Below are positions 37,701 through 45,844 of a stretch of DNA of 64,000 nucleotides, in pieces. Each line of letters opens with the position of its first letter. The first letter of the stretch is position 1. The stretch spans positions 1-64,000 of the forward strand of contig CAMDDP010000001.1 in assembly GCA_945892775.1 (NCBI GenBank), written 5' to 3'. Both the position numbers and the translations under genes were made by a program. Under the pieces are notes generated by a model. The model was not told the DNA's origin. It did no database searches and saw only the letters and a list, made by a program, of their open reading frames with translations. This stretch comes from Chitinophaga pinensis. GTDB taxonomy: Bacteria > Bacteroidota > Bacteroidia > Chitinophagales > UBA10324.

Positions 37701-37873
37701 TAAAAATCATTCCTGATATCTGCACTGTTTATCTCACTTTGGTTTCATCACCAGATATTAAACTGAATGCCTTCTCAGTTCCTGAATATGATAAATGGTA
37801 CAAGCGGTATTTCTTCACCTTGAATTTTTCACGAATAGTTCCGTTTGATAAAATAAGAGATTTGAAACTTTAA
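34775..37873 (+). CDS. M1-family zinc aminopeptidase with C-terminal beta-barrel-like region
   Basis: This 1032-residue secreted protein has a signal peptide (to about residue 26). The M1 (gluzincin) domain runs to roughly residue 600: the substrate loop is GGGMEYPMITVIGG, and zinc is bound by His386 and His390 of HEVGHNWFYG and Glu409 of HPWMDEGINSF. The region after about residue 650 is unlike a peptidase: FQYQLAPMYSFNTKQMTGIG, RLQFYFYPKESEVNKISVNA, GLGIRFYADYSPDLS and other alternating strands, ending with RYFFTLNFSRIVPF. This reads as an outer-membrane barrel, which would hold the peptidase at the membrane. The barrel assignment is an inference from strand pattern. Confidence 0.82.
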   Translation: MKKNKLLSLIPVSFFLIFNLSNCFAQDNLKNYWQQEVSYNIQVKLDDVNNFLRATESVNYINHSPDTLKYIWFHLWPNAYKNNNTAFAKQKVESGSVEFYFSKEDDRGFIDSLNFEVNGKHVELEYDSANIDIAKIWLDKPLNPGEQIIITTPFRIKIPKTFSRLGHAGQQYQISQWFPKPAVYDRKGWHPIAYLDQGEFYSEFGNFDVFITLPKNYVMDATGILLNEDEQNWLKIKEAASRKRLGIEMTDEQILFAEKDFVGGLSFPPSSAEMKTLHYHADDVHDFAWFADKRYLIVKDEVTLESGKKVATTVLFTEDHASVWKNSVQFVDSAVYYYSKWVGDYPYPHATAVDGALVAGGGMEYPMITVIGGTSSASSLDEVIAHEVGHNWFYGILGFNERDHPWMDEGINSFYEARYSDRNLKSGNSIVPKFLGLAGMTNLRLKQLTYLVVARPHDDQAADIPSEQYTQMNYGAIVYSKVPIMINHLSSVMDSKKFDETMHTFFNEWKFKHVYPEDMKKVFEQSSPMYFDWFFEQYLNTTDILDFKILNAKDTTHIVSSVYYKVKVKNNGGLKAPYSITAIKDNKPVLTKWYGGMMGKWDVLFPYGDYDEFAIDYKNETPEFRQKNNQLKMHGILRRMEKLKLQPVVSIENPKRTQIFFSPIAGWNNYDQGMAGLAVYNSFIPSRNFQYQLAPMYSFNTKQMTGIGRLQFYFYPKESEVNKISVNATASTFHYDLFQDSIFSFERYSTRFDFHLKNESQRSNVKKWLTLRSVLLRKEVFSHIDWGYFPWEHYFNTQLKFSFEKQQAINPFAFYINVENISENPLRYNSFIERGWLMNVEFNYRINYKKKNDGLGIRFYADYSPDLSNVQGFNPHLTATQSSDDYGFDEVFLARSESTGFLSHQMMMNRGGMKFSNAQLISPIGGSGVSTIALNLTSTLLIPVPVFAFADFGYSINNSLTTTFYKSFQYDGGIGIKIIPDICTVYLTLVSSPDIKLNAFSVPEYDKWYKRYFFTLNFSRIVPFDKIRDLKL

Positions 37874-37888
37874 AATATTTAAAACAAA

Positions 37889-37922
37889 AAAAGGCTGTTC
37901 TGAAATTTCAGAGCAGCCTTTT
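37889..37922. terminator. Strong bidirectional terminator
   Basis: A near-perfect 17-bp inverted repeat (AAAAGGCTG...TGAAA mirrored by TTTCA...CAGCCTTTT, one G-T pair) is flanked by an A-run on the left and TTTT on the right. It separates the convergent M1 peptidase and T9SS type B genes. Confidence 0.85.
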
Positions 37923-37939
37923 CAAAAATTAATTTATAA

Positions 37940-40900
37940 TTATTTTATAAGTGTAACATTTCCTTTATACACTTTTGAACTGCCTTCGCACTCAGTTACT
38001 ATATTATAAATATAAACACCTACCTGACAGTCTTGGTTGTTGTTTTTTTTGCCATCCCATCCTTCCTTTGAATCATCATCAAAGAATACTCTTTCACCCC
38101 ATCGATCATAAATTTCAAATCTTGTTACAACTTCAATTCCTACGATATAAGGTAATAACACATCATTTGTTCCATCAGTATTAGGCGAAAAAACATTCGG
38201 CATCAATAATGATTGACAAGGGGATAATAAGGTCACAACAATTTCATCATAATTTGTACATCCATTAATACTTGTTCCTAAAACTGAATAAGTCGTTGTA
38301 ACAATTGGAGAAACAGTATAGGATGAAGAATTACTTCCATTACCATCAGCAGGTTGCCAAGCAAAAGCACCACCACCGGTCATCCATGCAACTAAAGTAA
38401 TAGAACTTCCTGAAGTAATTGTTACATCATTTCCCGCACTTACTATTGGTGGAACATAAATGTTAACAGCAATTGAGTCGCGATTAAAACATCCGAATGT
38501 GTCAGTTACTGTAATTGTATAAGTAGTAGGCAGAGATGGCGTCAATGTAGTGTACTGTGAAGTTGGATTAGAATTAATTGGTGATGGCTCCCATAAAAAA
38601 GTAACACCCTGATCTACGCTTACCTCAACTCCAACTCCCATGCAAGTAATCGTATCCGGTGAAACAACAAGACTTAAAGGTTGAACGACTAGTATAATAA
38701 CAGAATCAAAAGCCGCACAACCGTTTGCATCAGTAACTGTCAATATATAAGTAGTGGTAATTGCTGGTGTTGCGACAGGGGTAGAAATTAAGGGGTTACT
38801 TAAAGTTGCAACTGGAGTCCACAAGTAAGAGGCCCATGTTCCAGATGGAACCATTAAAACTGAATCATACCAGCACATTGTTTGATCAACCCCTGCGCTG
38901 AATCCTGGTAATGGATTAAAATTTACTATAGCGGTATCATAGTCACCACAACCAGATGCATTTAATCCATACAAAACATAAGTGGTATTAATCAGAGGTG
39001 AAACAATCGGATTGGAGATATTGCTTGTAAATCCTGCAGGAATGGATGTCCATGAATAGGTTACAGCATTTGACCCATTTAATTGAGCTGATCCTCCGCC
39101 AAGACAAATTGAAGTATCATTTCCTGCATTGCATTGATAGTTGGTTATAACATTAACAATAACTGTATCTGTGTTTGAACAAAACCCGCCACTTGTAACC
39201 GTCAGAGTATATGTTGTTGTTTGAATAGGCGAGGCAATAGGATTTTTTATAGTAGCATTACTAAGTGAAGAAGCTGGGGACCATAAGTAAGTTAAGTTTC
39301 CACCATCAATATAAATATCATAATCCTCACATTCTCCAAAAGTAAATCCAGCACCACAATAATCTGTGGCAACTGGAACTGTAGCGTATCGGCATAAAAC
39401 TCTTAAACGAGTCCAGCCAGGTATAGCAGTTACAGGGATTGTAATATTCCCATTAAAGACTGTTGTTGCGGAAGATCCGCTGGTATAAACAAATTCTCCT
39501 GCATCCACCAATGAACCATTCTGATTATAATCAATCCATACACCAAAACCTTGTCCCCATGAAGCACCCGCCTGCATGGAAATTGGATAAGTAACTCCAA
39601 GGTTTACGGTTGTTGTTGGTGCTCCAACATAGTAGGTGTAGTTATTGGCATTGCCAGAACAACCAGTGATATTATTACTTAAAGTGTTAAAAGAAAAGTT
39701 TTCTATATAATCACCAGATGAACAAGCTATCGAATAAGTTGGAGTACAAAAATTTCCACCACCGCTAGGATTAATATCTAATTGAGATGTTTGTCCCACA
39801 CAAATTGTTTGAGGCGAAGCAACAAGATTTAATGGAGGGGCAATGCCGGCAACAAAAACAACTGCACTACTATTTTTAGTACAGCCACCATTACTAGTTA
39901 TTGATACACTGTAGGTAGTTGTTACAGCAGGAGAAGCGGATGGGTTTCCAGTATTTGCACCAAGCAAAGTTGTTGTTGGAGTCCATGAATATGTATATGG
40001 AGCCCCACTTGCACTACAGATTACTCCTAATTGTGATTGTTGATTTAAACAAATAGTATCTAAAGTAGGAGATACTATAAAAGTAAAATCAGGCACTACA
40101 AAAACTACCATGGAGTCTAAATTGCTACAACCACCCGTTAGATTGCTGCTAACATGGTAGGTAGTTGTTTGTGTTGGGGTTGCAATTGGGTTGCCAATGT
40201 TTGCATTATTTAAACCCGTTGTTGGTGACCAGGTAAATGATGTTCCGCCGGTTGCTTGTAATTGTGCGGGCATGTTTCCACAAATGGTCACATCAGGACC
40301 AGCAGAAGTTCCAGATAAAACATAAATTTGAAAAGAATAAACCTGTTGACCAAAAATTGGACAGGCATCATCTTGAATCGTCAATGTGAAAGAATGAAAT
40401 CCTGTATCCATACCTGATGGCTGCCAGTAAAATATGGAGGTGATTGGATTTGTTCCTGCTGAAATCAGTGTTGCAGTAGGAATTACGTTATTAAGATTAG
40501 TTGTAATGGTAAGTATTTGAGCCAAATCAGGATCCGTTCCTAAAAACTGAAATCCTAATGGTTGACCAGGACAAACCTCAAATGAGGTTGGCCCAGTTGC
40601 GTAACCACCTGAAATATTAGTTGGAGCGCCCACCACTGGCACCTGATTGTTGCAATTTAAAACCACTAATTGAATGTCTCTATTAACAGATCCAATCCAA
40701 ACTCCATTTCTATATTCATCCACTCGAACTGCAACAACAGTTATTTGAGTTGCATTGGGTATAAAAGACATTTGACCGGTTGATGGGCTAAATAATATAG
40801 ATCCAGTTACTGTTGAAAGTGGATATGTAGAACTAAACGGAGCCACATATGGAATAGGGGCTCCACCAGTCCAATCCATCGGACTAATTAAGGTGTAAAT

Positions 40901-41485
40901 CAATGAATCACCATCAATATCAAATGCACCATGATTATAATTGAAAGGCTGATTGGCACAGATATAAGGGACAGGTAATGTTGTAAATACGGGTGAGTTA
41001 TTGCATAAATTATTGGTGTTATCAATAGAAGCTTCTATTCTTATTCCATATCCTGAAGCTGCAGCAATGTTTGTAATTGCTGCATTTCGACAGCAATTTT
41101 CATAAGAAACTACCCAGTCAGAACAAGCAACAGGCAATGTAATATCACCTTCATAAATATATTGTTGAACCCCAGGTAAGGCACCACCATTGCAAGAGCT
41201 TTGCAGAATTTGTGCAGGACATAATGGGCTAACCTCTAAACCATTTACAGTTTGAGTTAATGTTGCGGATAGAGTTTGGCCACAGGAGGCTGAAGCGTAA
41301 TCAATTGTTGCACTAGTTGGAGCTTGAGCAGCACCTGAACAATCTCTATAAAATGATAACGTAATATGATAGGTGTTATTTCCTAAACATTTATATGAAA
41401 TATCCATGCCCATTATATGGGTTGCCTGAGAATTGAATTGGATAAAAATTATTAAAATAGATATAAGTGTAAGAATTTTTTTCAT
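37940..41485 (-). CDS. Giant secreted protein with Ig/PKD-like repeats, GEVED domain and T9SS type B signal
   Basis: I start at the ATG at 41485 (1181 residues), where a signal peptide begins (MKKILTLISILIIFIQFNSQ); the frame extends 7 codons upstream without one. The N-terminal third contains HIMGMDISYKCLGNNTYHIT. A GEVED domain lies in the middle (GFGVWIDYNQNGSLVDAGEF, GECEDYDIYID). About nine repeats of the form LSNATIKNPIASPIQTTTY surround it. The C-terminus is a type B sorting domain: LMPNVFSPNTDGTNDVLLPY, EIYDRWGERVFFDDDSKEGW and VGVYIYNIV. It should be exported by T9SS and act as an adhesin or surface polymer. Ligand unknown. Confidence 0.88.
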   Translation of the reverse strand: MKKILTLISILIIFIQFNSQATHIMGMDISYKCLGNNTYHITLSFYRDCSGAAQAPTSATIDYASASCGQTLSATLTQTVNGLEVSPLCPAQILQSSCNGGALPGVQQYIYEGDITLPVACSDWVVSYENCCRNAAITNIAAASGYGIRIEASIDNTNNLCNNSPVFTTLPVPYICANQPFNYNHGAFDIDGDSLIYTLISPMDWTGGAPIPYVAPFSSTYPLSTVTGSILFSPSTGQMSFIPNATQITVVAVRVDEYRNGVWIGSVNRDIQLVVLNCNNQVPVVGAPTNISGGYATGPTSFEVCPGQPLGFQFLGTDPDLAQILTITTNLNNVIPTATLISAGTNPITSIFYWQPSGMDTGFHSFTLTIQDDACPIFGQQVYSFQIYVLSGTSAGPDVTICGNMPAQLQATGGTSFTWSPTTGLNNANIGNPIATPTQTTTYHVSSNLTGGCSNLDSMVVFVVPDFTFIVSPTLDTICLNQQSQLGVICSASGAPYTYSWTPTTTLLGANTGNPSASPAVTTTYSVSITSNGGCTKNSSAVVFVAGIAPPLNLVASPQTICVGQTSQLDINPSGGGNFCTPTYSIACSSGDYIENFSFNTLSNNITGCSGNANNYTYYVGAPTTTVNLGVTYPISMQAGASWGQGFGVWIDYNQNGSLVDAGEFVYTSGSSATTVFNGNITIPVTAIPGWTRLRVLCRYATVPVATDYCGAGFTFGECEDYDIYIDGGNLTYLWSPASSLSNATIKNPIASPIQTTTYTLTVTSGGFCSNTDTVIVNVITNYQCNAGNDTSICLGGGSAQLNGSNAVTYSWTSIPAGFTSNISNPIVSPLINTTYVLYGLNASGCGDYDTAIVNFNPLPGFSAGVDQTMCWYDSVLMVPSGTWASYLWTPVATLSNPLISTPVATPAITTTYILTVTDANGCAAFDSVIILVVQPLSLVVSPDTITCMGVGVEVSVDQGVTFLWEPSPINSNPTSQYTTLTPSLPTTYTITVTDTFGCFNRDSIAVNIYVPPIVSAGNDVTITSGSSITLVAWMTGGGAFAWQPADGNGSNSSSYTVSPIVTTTYSVLGTSINGCTNYDEIVVTLLSPCQSLLMPNVFSPNTDGTNDVLLPYIVGIEVVTRFEIYDRWGERVFFDDDSKEGWDGKKNNNQDCQVGVYIYNIVTECEGSSKVYKGNVTLIK

Positions 41486-41503
41486 CGGAAAACAATTTAA
41501 CAT

Positions 41504-41511
41504 CAAATATA
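41504..41511 (-). promoter_or_regulatory. -7 box (TATATTTG) of the giant T9SS gene
   Basis: Minus-strand TATATTTG is an exact TAnnTTTG match 19 bp upstream of the chosen ATG at 41485. Confidence 0.5.
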
Positions 41512-41875
41512 ATTGTATTAATATATTTAAGATAGTAAAAGCGAAAACATTTTGCCTCTAAATTTATTAATTATTTGTTAAAATATTACGCTTTCAAACC
41601 CAGACATATATAAAACCAAGTTGATTCCATCGGGTTTTTTATATGAAATAAACAATATTTTTCCGCTCGAATAAAATATAAATACAATGCGATGCCGCGC
41701 AAGTCAATCAATCTCTTTCGAGTGCGTTTGCAAATGATTCGTCCGTTCGCTTTATTGATCTTTGCACTTCGTTCATCTGGGAAGACGGAAAAATTTAGTT
41801 CGTTTGATGCTGGACTTTCTCCATCTCAAACCAGCTGGAAATCAAGTGTGGGCTGATGGAATTCTCGCGTTTCGA
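41507..41875. other. Gene-free interval with an AT-to-GC composition step
   Basis: This 369-bp stretch contains the T9SS gene promoter at its left end and a hairpin at 41606-41646. Around 41690 the sequence changes from AT-rich to visibly GC-richer, and this continues through the acetyltransferase gene. A 48-codon frame from the ATG at 41693 has no recognisable product. On the minus strand the part next to the acetyltransferase stop has no open frame, so it may be non-coding DNA that came with that gene. Confidence 0.5.
41606..41646 (-). terminator. Possible terminator for the acetyltransferase transcript
   Basis: CATATATAAAACC (41606-41618) pairs with GGTTTTTTATATG (41634-41646) with one mismatch across a 15-base loop, giving a T-rich 3' arm on the leftward strand. 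Confidence 0.4.
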
Positions 41876-42544
41876 TCATCGAAGTTCGAATTCTTTGGGC
41901 GGGGGGCAAAGAGGATTCACCCACTGAATGACGGCGGCCCATCCCGAACTTTCGTCGTCATGTGGCAAATAGCCAAAAATGGGACGAATGACAAGCCATC
42001 CATCTTTGAGATGAACAGTCAGCACAGGGTCGGTGAAAATTCCAGCCACGACATCATCAACATAGCTCTGCGCATCCATTTGACTTTGACGATTGTGATA
42101 TCCAGGCAATCGACTTCCGCCAACCATTCGCCAAAGATTCTTCGCTTGCACAAGCGCGCGCGTCGCGTCGGTCAATCCGTGTGCAATGCCATGATGCTGA
42201 TGATCAGGATCGACCATCACATCCGCGCCATAGAGCGTATGACCTTTGGGGTCATGATCGCTGAATGAACCTTTCGCAGTCAACACATCCCACGAATCGT
42301 CGATATGAAAATCGTGCATGCAAAGTTGCAGTGTGAAATGAACCCCAGCGACTTTTCCGGTGGGAATGTGCTCTGCAACAAATTGTCCTTGCGGAAAAAT
42401 TCGATGATGAGCCGCAAGTTCTTCATTTGTGTATGGAGTTTCGTTAGGATAGACCCGTGCGCAAATTGCCGAGATAGCCTCGAAGTCATCGGTGCTCATA
42501 ATTCGAATTCGGTATTCGGGAGGAAGTATGGATGCAATTACCAT
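41876..42544 (-). CDS. GNAT-family N-acetyltransferase, probably acquired
   Basis: This 222-residue protein has the GNAT layout: first strand YRIRIMSTDDFEAISAICA, strand 4 TLYGADVMVDP followed by the acetyl-CoA loop DHQHHGIAHGL and helix TDATRALVQAKNL, then NRQSQMDAQSYV. The loop is a variant of R/Q-xx-G-x-G/A. The acceptor substrate is unknown. The DNA is clearly richer in G and C and uses codons such as CGC and GCG more than its neighbours, which suggests transfer. Yet its ATG overlaps the DUF4197 stop by 7 bp (ATGGTAA), so it is coupled to a native gene. A later ATG at 42499 would cut off the first strand. The opposite-strand frame is a shadow. Confidence 0.75.
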   Translation of the reverse strand: MVIASILPPEYRIRIMSTDDFEAISAICARVYPNETPYTNEELAAHHRIFPQGQFVAEHIPTGKVAGVHFTLQLCMHDFHIDDSWDVLTAKGSFSDHDPKGHTLYGADVMVDPDHQHHGIAHGLTDATRALVQAKNLWRMVGGSRLPGYHNRQSQMDAQSYVDDVVAGIFTDPVLTVHLKDGWLVIRPIFGYLPHDDESSGWAAVIQWVNPLCPPPKEFELR

Positions 42545-43278
42545 AGACCACTAAAAATCTTTTGAATTAAGGCGCTTGCAGTTCCAATTGGATCTTTTCT
42601 TATTTTTGCTTCTTCTTGCGCAACCATATAAAACAAACCATCTAATGCTTTTTGAGTTACATACGATGGCAAATCGGAATTTACTTTTGTAATAAAAGGA
42701 ATTTTATTGTAGGTGTCAAATACCTGCTTCCAGTATTTTGTGGCTTCAGTTTTATCTAGTTCCTGCATAATAATTGGCTTAAAAGCAGAAGTCAGTTTTG
42801 TAGAAGTGCTCTTCTTTAAATATTGGGTGGCGCCGTCTTGTGGGCCTTTTATAATATTAATAGCATCAACAATGCTCATTGATTTGATGACATCAACAAA
42901 AATTGGTTTTGCTTTTGGTCCGGCCTGTTCTGCGGCACGATTCATTCTCAAAATTGCATCGTCAACCAAATTACCCATGCCTAATGATCGAAGTTTGCTT
43001 TCCACTTCTTTTGCTTCTGGGGGCATTAATACTTTTATAACAGCATCCTTAAAGTAACCGTCTTCTTTTGAAACATTATCTGCTCCTTTTGATACCCCAA
43101 TATTTAACGCTTCCTTTAAGCCGTTTATCATTTCATCGTTAGAAGGTTTTACAGAAGAATTTCCACTTCCTGTATTTATTTTAGGAAGATTGAATGTTTT
43201 TTTTCCAAGTTTTATTTGTGCGCATGAAATAAAAGGGGTAATCAATAATAGAAGTGCTAAAGTTTTAAGAGTTTTCAT
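42538..43278 (-). CDS. DUF4197 secreted protein
   Basis: This 246-residue protein has a signal peptide (MKTLKTLALLLLITPFISCA) whose Cys19 gives a possible lipobox, FISC. The body matches DUF4197: NEMINGLKEALNIGVSKGAD (here SNDEMINGLKEAL), DAVIKVLMPPEAKEVESKLR, AILRMNRAAEQAGPKAKPIF and LDGLFYMVAQEEAKIRKDP. The family is widespread in Gram-negative bacteria and has no established function. It is first in a leftward pair with the acetyltransferase. Confidence 0.8.
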   Translation of the reverse strand: MKTLKTLALLLLITPFISCAQIKLGKKTFNLPKINTGSGNSSVKPSNDEMINGLKEALNIGVSKGADNVSKEDGYFKDAVIKVLMPPEAKEVESKLRSLGMGNLVDDAILRMNRAAEQAGPKAKPIFVDVIKSMSIVDAINIIKGPQDGATQYLKKSTSTKLTSAFKPIIMQELDKTEATKYWKQVFDTYNKIPFITKVNSDLPSYVTQKALDGLFYMVAQEEAKIRKDPIGTASALIQKIFSGLW

Positions 43279-43382
43279 AAAAATGATTATTTTGACTAAG
43301 GTGTTTTCAAATGTCTTGCCAAAGAAAGCAGAATTTTTTTTTATTTTTTTATAAATTATATTAATCGAATCTACTTGGGCTA

Positions 43383-43412
43383 TTGTATAAAGAAAATGAG
43401 TTTATACATTTG
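43383..43412 (+). promoter_or_regulatory. tRNA-Gln promoter
   Basis: TTG at 43383-43385, a 19-base spacer and TACATTTG at 43405-43412 form a full Bacteroidota-type promoter (TTG-N19-TAnnTTTG), ending 9 bp before the mature tRNA start. This is among the clearest promoters in the window. Confidence 0.75.
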
Positions 43413-43421
43413 CGCCCTTAT

Positions 43422-43494
43422 TGACCGATGGTGTAACTGGCAACACGTCTGATTTTGGTTCAGAAGAGTCTAGGTTCGAAACCTAGTCGGTCAA
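43422..43494 (+). tRNA. tRNA-Gln (anticodon TTG)
   Basis: A complete 73-base cloverleaf can be folded by hand. The acceptor stem is TGACCGA with TCGGTCA; T8 and G9 follow; the D-arm is GTGT/ACAC. The anticodon stem TCTGA/TCAGA encloses TTTTGGT, giving anticodon TTG. The T-arm is CTAGG-TTCGAAA-CCTAG, with discriminator A. The 3' CCA is not encoded. It is followed by a terminator and lies upstream of prs. Confidence 0.95.
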
Positions 43495-43499
43495 CATTT

Positions 43500-43530
43500 A
43501 AGCCCTTGTTTTTTTCGAGGGCTTTATTTT
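43500..43530 (+). terminator. Terminator of the tRNA-Gln transcript
   Basis: AAGCCCT (43500-43506) pairs with AGGGCTT (43518-43524), followed by a T-run. It separates the tRNA from prs, which has its own promoter immediately after. Confidence 0.75.
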
Positions 43531-43540
43531 TTTAACGAAG

Positions 43541-43570
43541 TTGCTAAAGCACAAGTTTCTTCTATATTTG
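43541..43570 (+). promoter_or_regulatory. prs promoter
   Basis: TTG at 43541-43543, a 19-base spacer and an exact -7 box TATATTTG at 43563-43570 lie 20 bp before the prs ATG. Both boxes and spacing match the Bacteroidota consensus. Confidence 0.75.
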
Positions 43571-43590
43571 CCCTCCCAAATTTTTGGCTA

Positions 43591-44535
43591 ATGTCATCTG
43601 AAATCGAATCAAAAGTTAAAATTTTCGCCGGCACAGCATCAGAATATCTTGCAAAAGAAATTGCATTAGAATATGGTGTTGATTTAGGATTGGCAAAATT
43701 ATATCGTTTCAATGATGGGGAAATGCAGCCTGTAATTAATGAAAGTGTTCGAGGAGATTATTTTTTTGTTGTTCAAAGTACTTTTGCTCCTGCTGATAAT
43801 ATCATGGAGTTGTTGCTGATGATAGACTCTGCACGCCGAGCTTCTGCTGAATATATTACTGCTGTAATTCCTTATTTCGGTTATGCGCGTCAAGATAGAA
43901 AGGATAAACCGCGTGTTTCGATAGCCAGCAAAATGGTGGCTAATTTATTGACAGCAGCTGGAGCGGATAGAGTAATGACAATGGATTTACATGCTCCGCA
44001 GATTCAAGGTTTTTTTGATATTCCTGTTGATCATCTAGAAAGCAATACTATTTTTATTCCATATTTAAAAGAATTGAATTTGCATGATATGACTTTTGCT
44101 TCGCCTGATGTTGGAAGTACTAACCGTGCTCGAATTTTGGCTCAGCATTTTGAAAAAGAAATGGTAATCGTAGATAAACATCGTAAGCGTCCAGGCGAAA
44201 TTGCTGGTATGACTTTAATTGGTGATGTGAAAGGGAGAAATGTGATTTTGGTTGACGATATTATTGATACTGCAACCACACTTTGCAATGCTGCATCCTT
44301 ATTAATTGATAAGGGAGCAAAGAGTGTTCGTGCCATGTGTACTCATCCTGTTCTTTCAGGAAACGCCGTAGAAAAAATTGATAATTCTAAGCTTACTGAA
44401 TTGGTTGTGTGTAACACCATTCCACTTCGTAATCTATCACCGAAAATAAAAGTGCTTTCTGTTGCGCCATTATTTGCTTCGGCCATTCGTAACATGCACG
44501 AGCACAAATCAATCAGTTCATTATTCATCAACTAA
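43591..44535 (+). CDS. prs: Ribose-phosphate pyrophosphokinase
   Basis: This 314-residue enzyme makes PRPP from ribose-5-phosphate and ATP for nucleotide, His and Trp synthesis. It shows FAGTASEYLAKEIALEYG at the N-terminus, FNDGEMQPVINESVRGDYFF, IPYFGYARQDRKDKPR, TMDLHAPQIQGFFDIPVDHL and the PRPP-binding loop VILVDDIIDTATTL. Length matches class I bacterial Prs. It has a good promoter and begins an operon with rplY and pth. Confidence 0.96.
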   Translation: MSSEIESKVKIFAGTASEYLAKEIALEYGVDLGLAKLYRFNDGEMQPVINESVRGDYFFVVQSTFAPADNIMELLLMIDSARRASAEYITAVIPYFGYARQDRKDKPRVSIASKMVANLLTAAGADRVMTMDLHAPQIQGFFDIPVDHLESNTIFIPYLKELNLHDMTFASPDVGSTNRARILAQHFEKEMVIVDKHRKRPGEIAGMTLIGDVKGRNVILVDDIIDTATTLCNAASLLIDKGAKSVRAMCTHPVLSGNAVEKIDNSKLTELVVCNTIPLRNLSPKIKVLSVAPLFASAIRNMHEHKSISSLFIN

Positions 44536-44551
44536 GTAAATTTAATTAACA

Positions 44552-45205
44552 ATGAAAGCAATAGTTATCGAAGGTACACTTCGCTCAGGTTCAGGAAAAA
44601 AATTATCAAACGATTTGAGGAAGAACGAAGAAGTTCCCTGTAATATCAATGGAGTAGAAAATTACAGTTTCTCTGCGCCTGTAAAATCATTCAAGAATTT
44701 GGTATATACGCCTGACTTTAAAACTGCAACTATTAAGTTGGGGGATAAAGAAATAAATTGTGTAATTCAAGAATTACAGTTCAACCCAGTTACAGATGAA
44801 CTCGTTCATATTGATTTTCTGGAATTGGTTGCCGGCAAAAAATTGATTGTTGAGATTCCATTGCAATTAAATGGCACTCCAAAGGGAGCGAAGGACGGCG
44901 GTAAGATAACTCAGCGTATTAAAAAATTGAGAGTAAAAACGACTCCTGAAAAATTAGTGGAAAGAATTCAAATTAATATTGGAGATATTGAATTGGGGAA
45001 ATCAATTCGTGTAAGCGATTTGAAATTAGATGGAATGGAAATCTTAAATCCTACTCATTTTCCTGTAGTTTCTGTTTTAATCCCTCGTGCAATTAAGGAA
45101 GAAACACCAACTGCTTCTGTACCTGTACCTGTTGCTGCTGCTGCTCCAGCTGCCGGAGTTGTTGCTCCAGTTGCTGCTGCTAAACCTGCTGCAAAAAAGA
45201 AATAA
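44552..45205 (+). CDS. rplY: Ribosomal protein bL25, CTC-type
   Basis: This 217-residue protein is the long form of bL25, which binds 5S rRNA in the 50S subunit. The N-terminal domain (residues 1-90) shows GTLRSGSGKKLSNDLRKNEE and VPCNINGVE, then INCVIQELQFNPVTDELVHI and DFLELV. The TL5/CTC C-terminal domain follows with VEIPLQLNGTPKGAKDGGKI. The last 35 residues are a low-complexity Ala/Pro/Val tail ending in lysines, common in this phylum. The prs-rplY-pth order is a well-known bacterial arrangement. Confidence 0.94.
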   Translation: MKAIVIEGTLRSGSGKKLSNDLRKNEEVPCNINGVENYSFSAPVKSFKNLVYTPDFKTATIKLGDKEINCVIQELQFNPVTDELVHIDFLELVAGKKLIVEIPLQLNGTPKGAKDGGKITQRIKKLRVKTTPEKLVERIQINIGDIELGKSIRVSDLKLDGMEILNPTHFPVVSVLIPRAIKEETPTASVPVPVAAAAPAAGVVAPVAAAKPAAKKK

Positions 45206-45212
45206 TAATTAA

Positions 45213-45779
45213 GTGAAGTACCTTATTGCGGGTCTCGGAAATATAGGTGACGAATACACCAACACTAGACACAATATTGGGTTTAAGATAGTGGAAGCAC
45301 TTGCTGAAGAAGCAAGTGCTTCTTTTGTTTTAGAACGATTGGCTTTTTATACTTCTTATAAATGGAAGGGAAAAGCCATTCACATTATTAAACCGACTAC
45401 TTATATGAATGAAAGTGGAAAAGCGATTCGTTATTGGATGAATGAATTACAAATTCCGGTTGAACGATTGATTGTTGTGTTGGATGATTTAGCTATTCCA
45501 TTTGGGCAAATAAGATTGCGTAATAAAGGCAGTGATGGAGGACACAATGGTTTAACAAGTGTTCAACATAACTTAAATTCTACTGTTTACCCTCGAGTGC
45601 GTTTTGGTATCGGAAGTGAATTTAAGAAAGGTTCACAGGTTAATTATGTTTTAGGTGATTGGACCGATGGCGAAAACAAATATCTTTCTGAAAAAATTAA
45701 AGATTCGGCGGAAGCGATAAAAAGCATTATCGGTATTGGGTTGGAACGATCAATGAATATTTACAATACACAGAAATAG
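45213..45779 (+). CDS. pth: Peptidyl-tRNA hydrolase
   Basis: This 188-residue enzyme frees tRNA from peptidyl-tRNA dropped by ribosomes. It starts at GTG, 7 bp after rplY. The catalytic His is in YTNTRHNIGFKIVEAL, Asn in KPTTYMNESGKAIRYW and Asp in VVLDDLAIPFGQIRLR; GSDGGHNGLTSVQHNLNS and YPRVRFGIG complete the signature. All active-site residues are present. Confidence 0.96.
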   Translation: MKYLIAGLGNIGDEYTNTRHNIGFKIVEALAEEASASFVLERLAFYTSYKWKGKAIHIIKPTTYMNESGKAIRYWMNELQIPVERLIVVLDDLAIPFGQIRLRNKGSDGGHNGLTSVQHNLNSTVYPRVRFGIGSEFKKGSQVNYVLGDWTDGENKYLSEKIKDSAEAIKSIIGIGLERSMNIYNTQK

Positions 45780-45844
45780 AAATCTGATTTTTTGCTACAT
45801 CGCATCCTTTATTATTTTTAGCTGATAAAATTATTGATGAGATT

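Noticed and set aside
41762-42268. 168-codon plus-strand frame opposite the acetyltransferase
   Set aside because: Its product has no domain signature, whereas the minus frame has a full GNAT layout with an acetyl-CoA loop.
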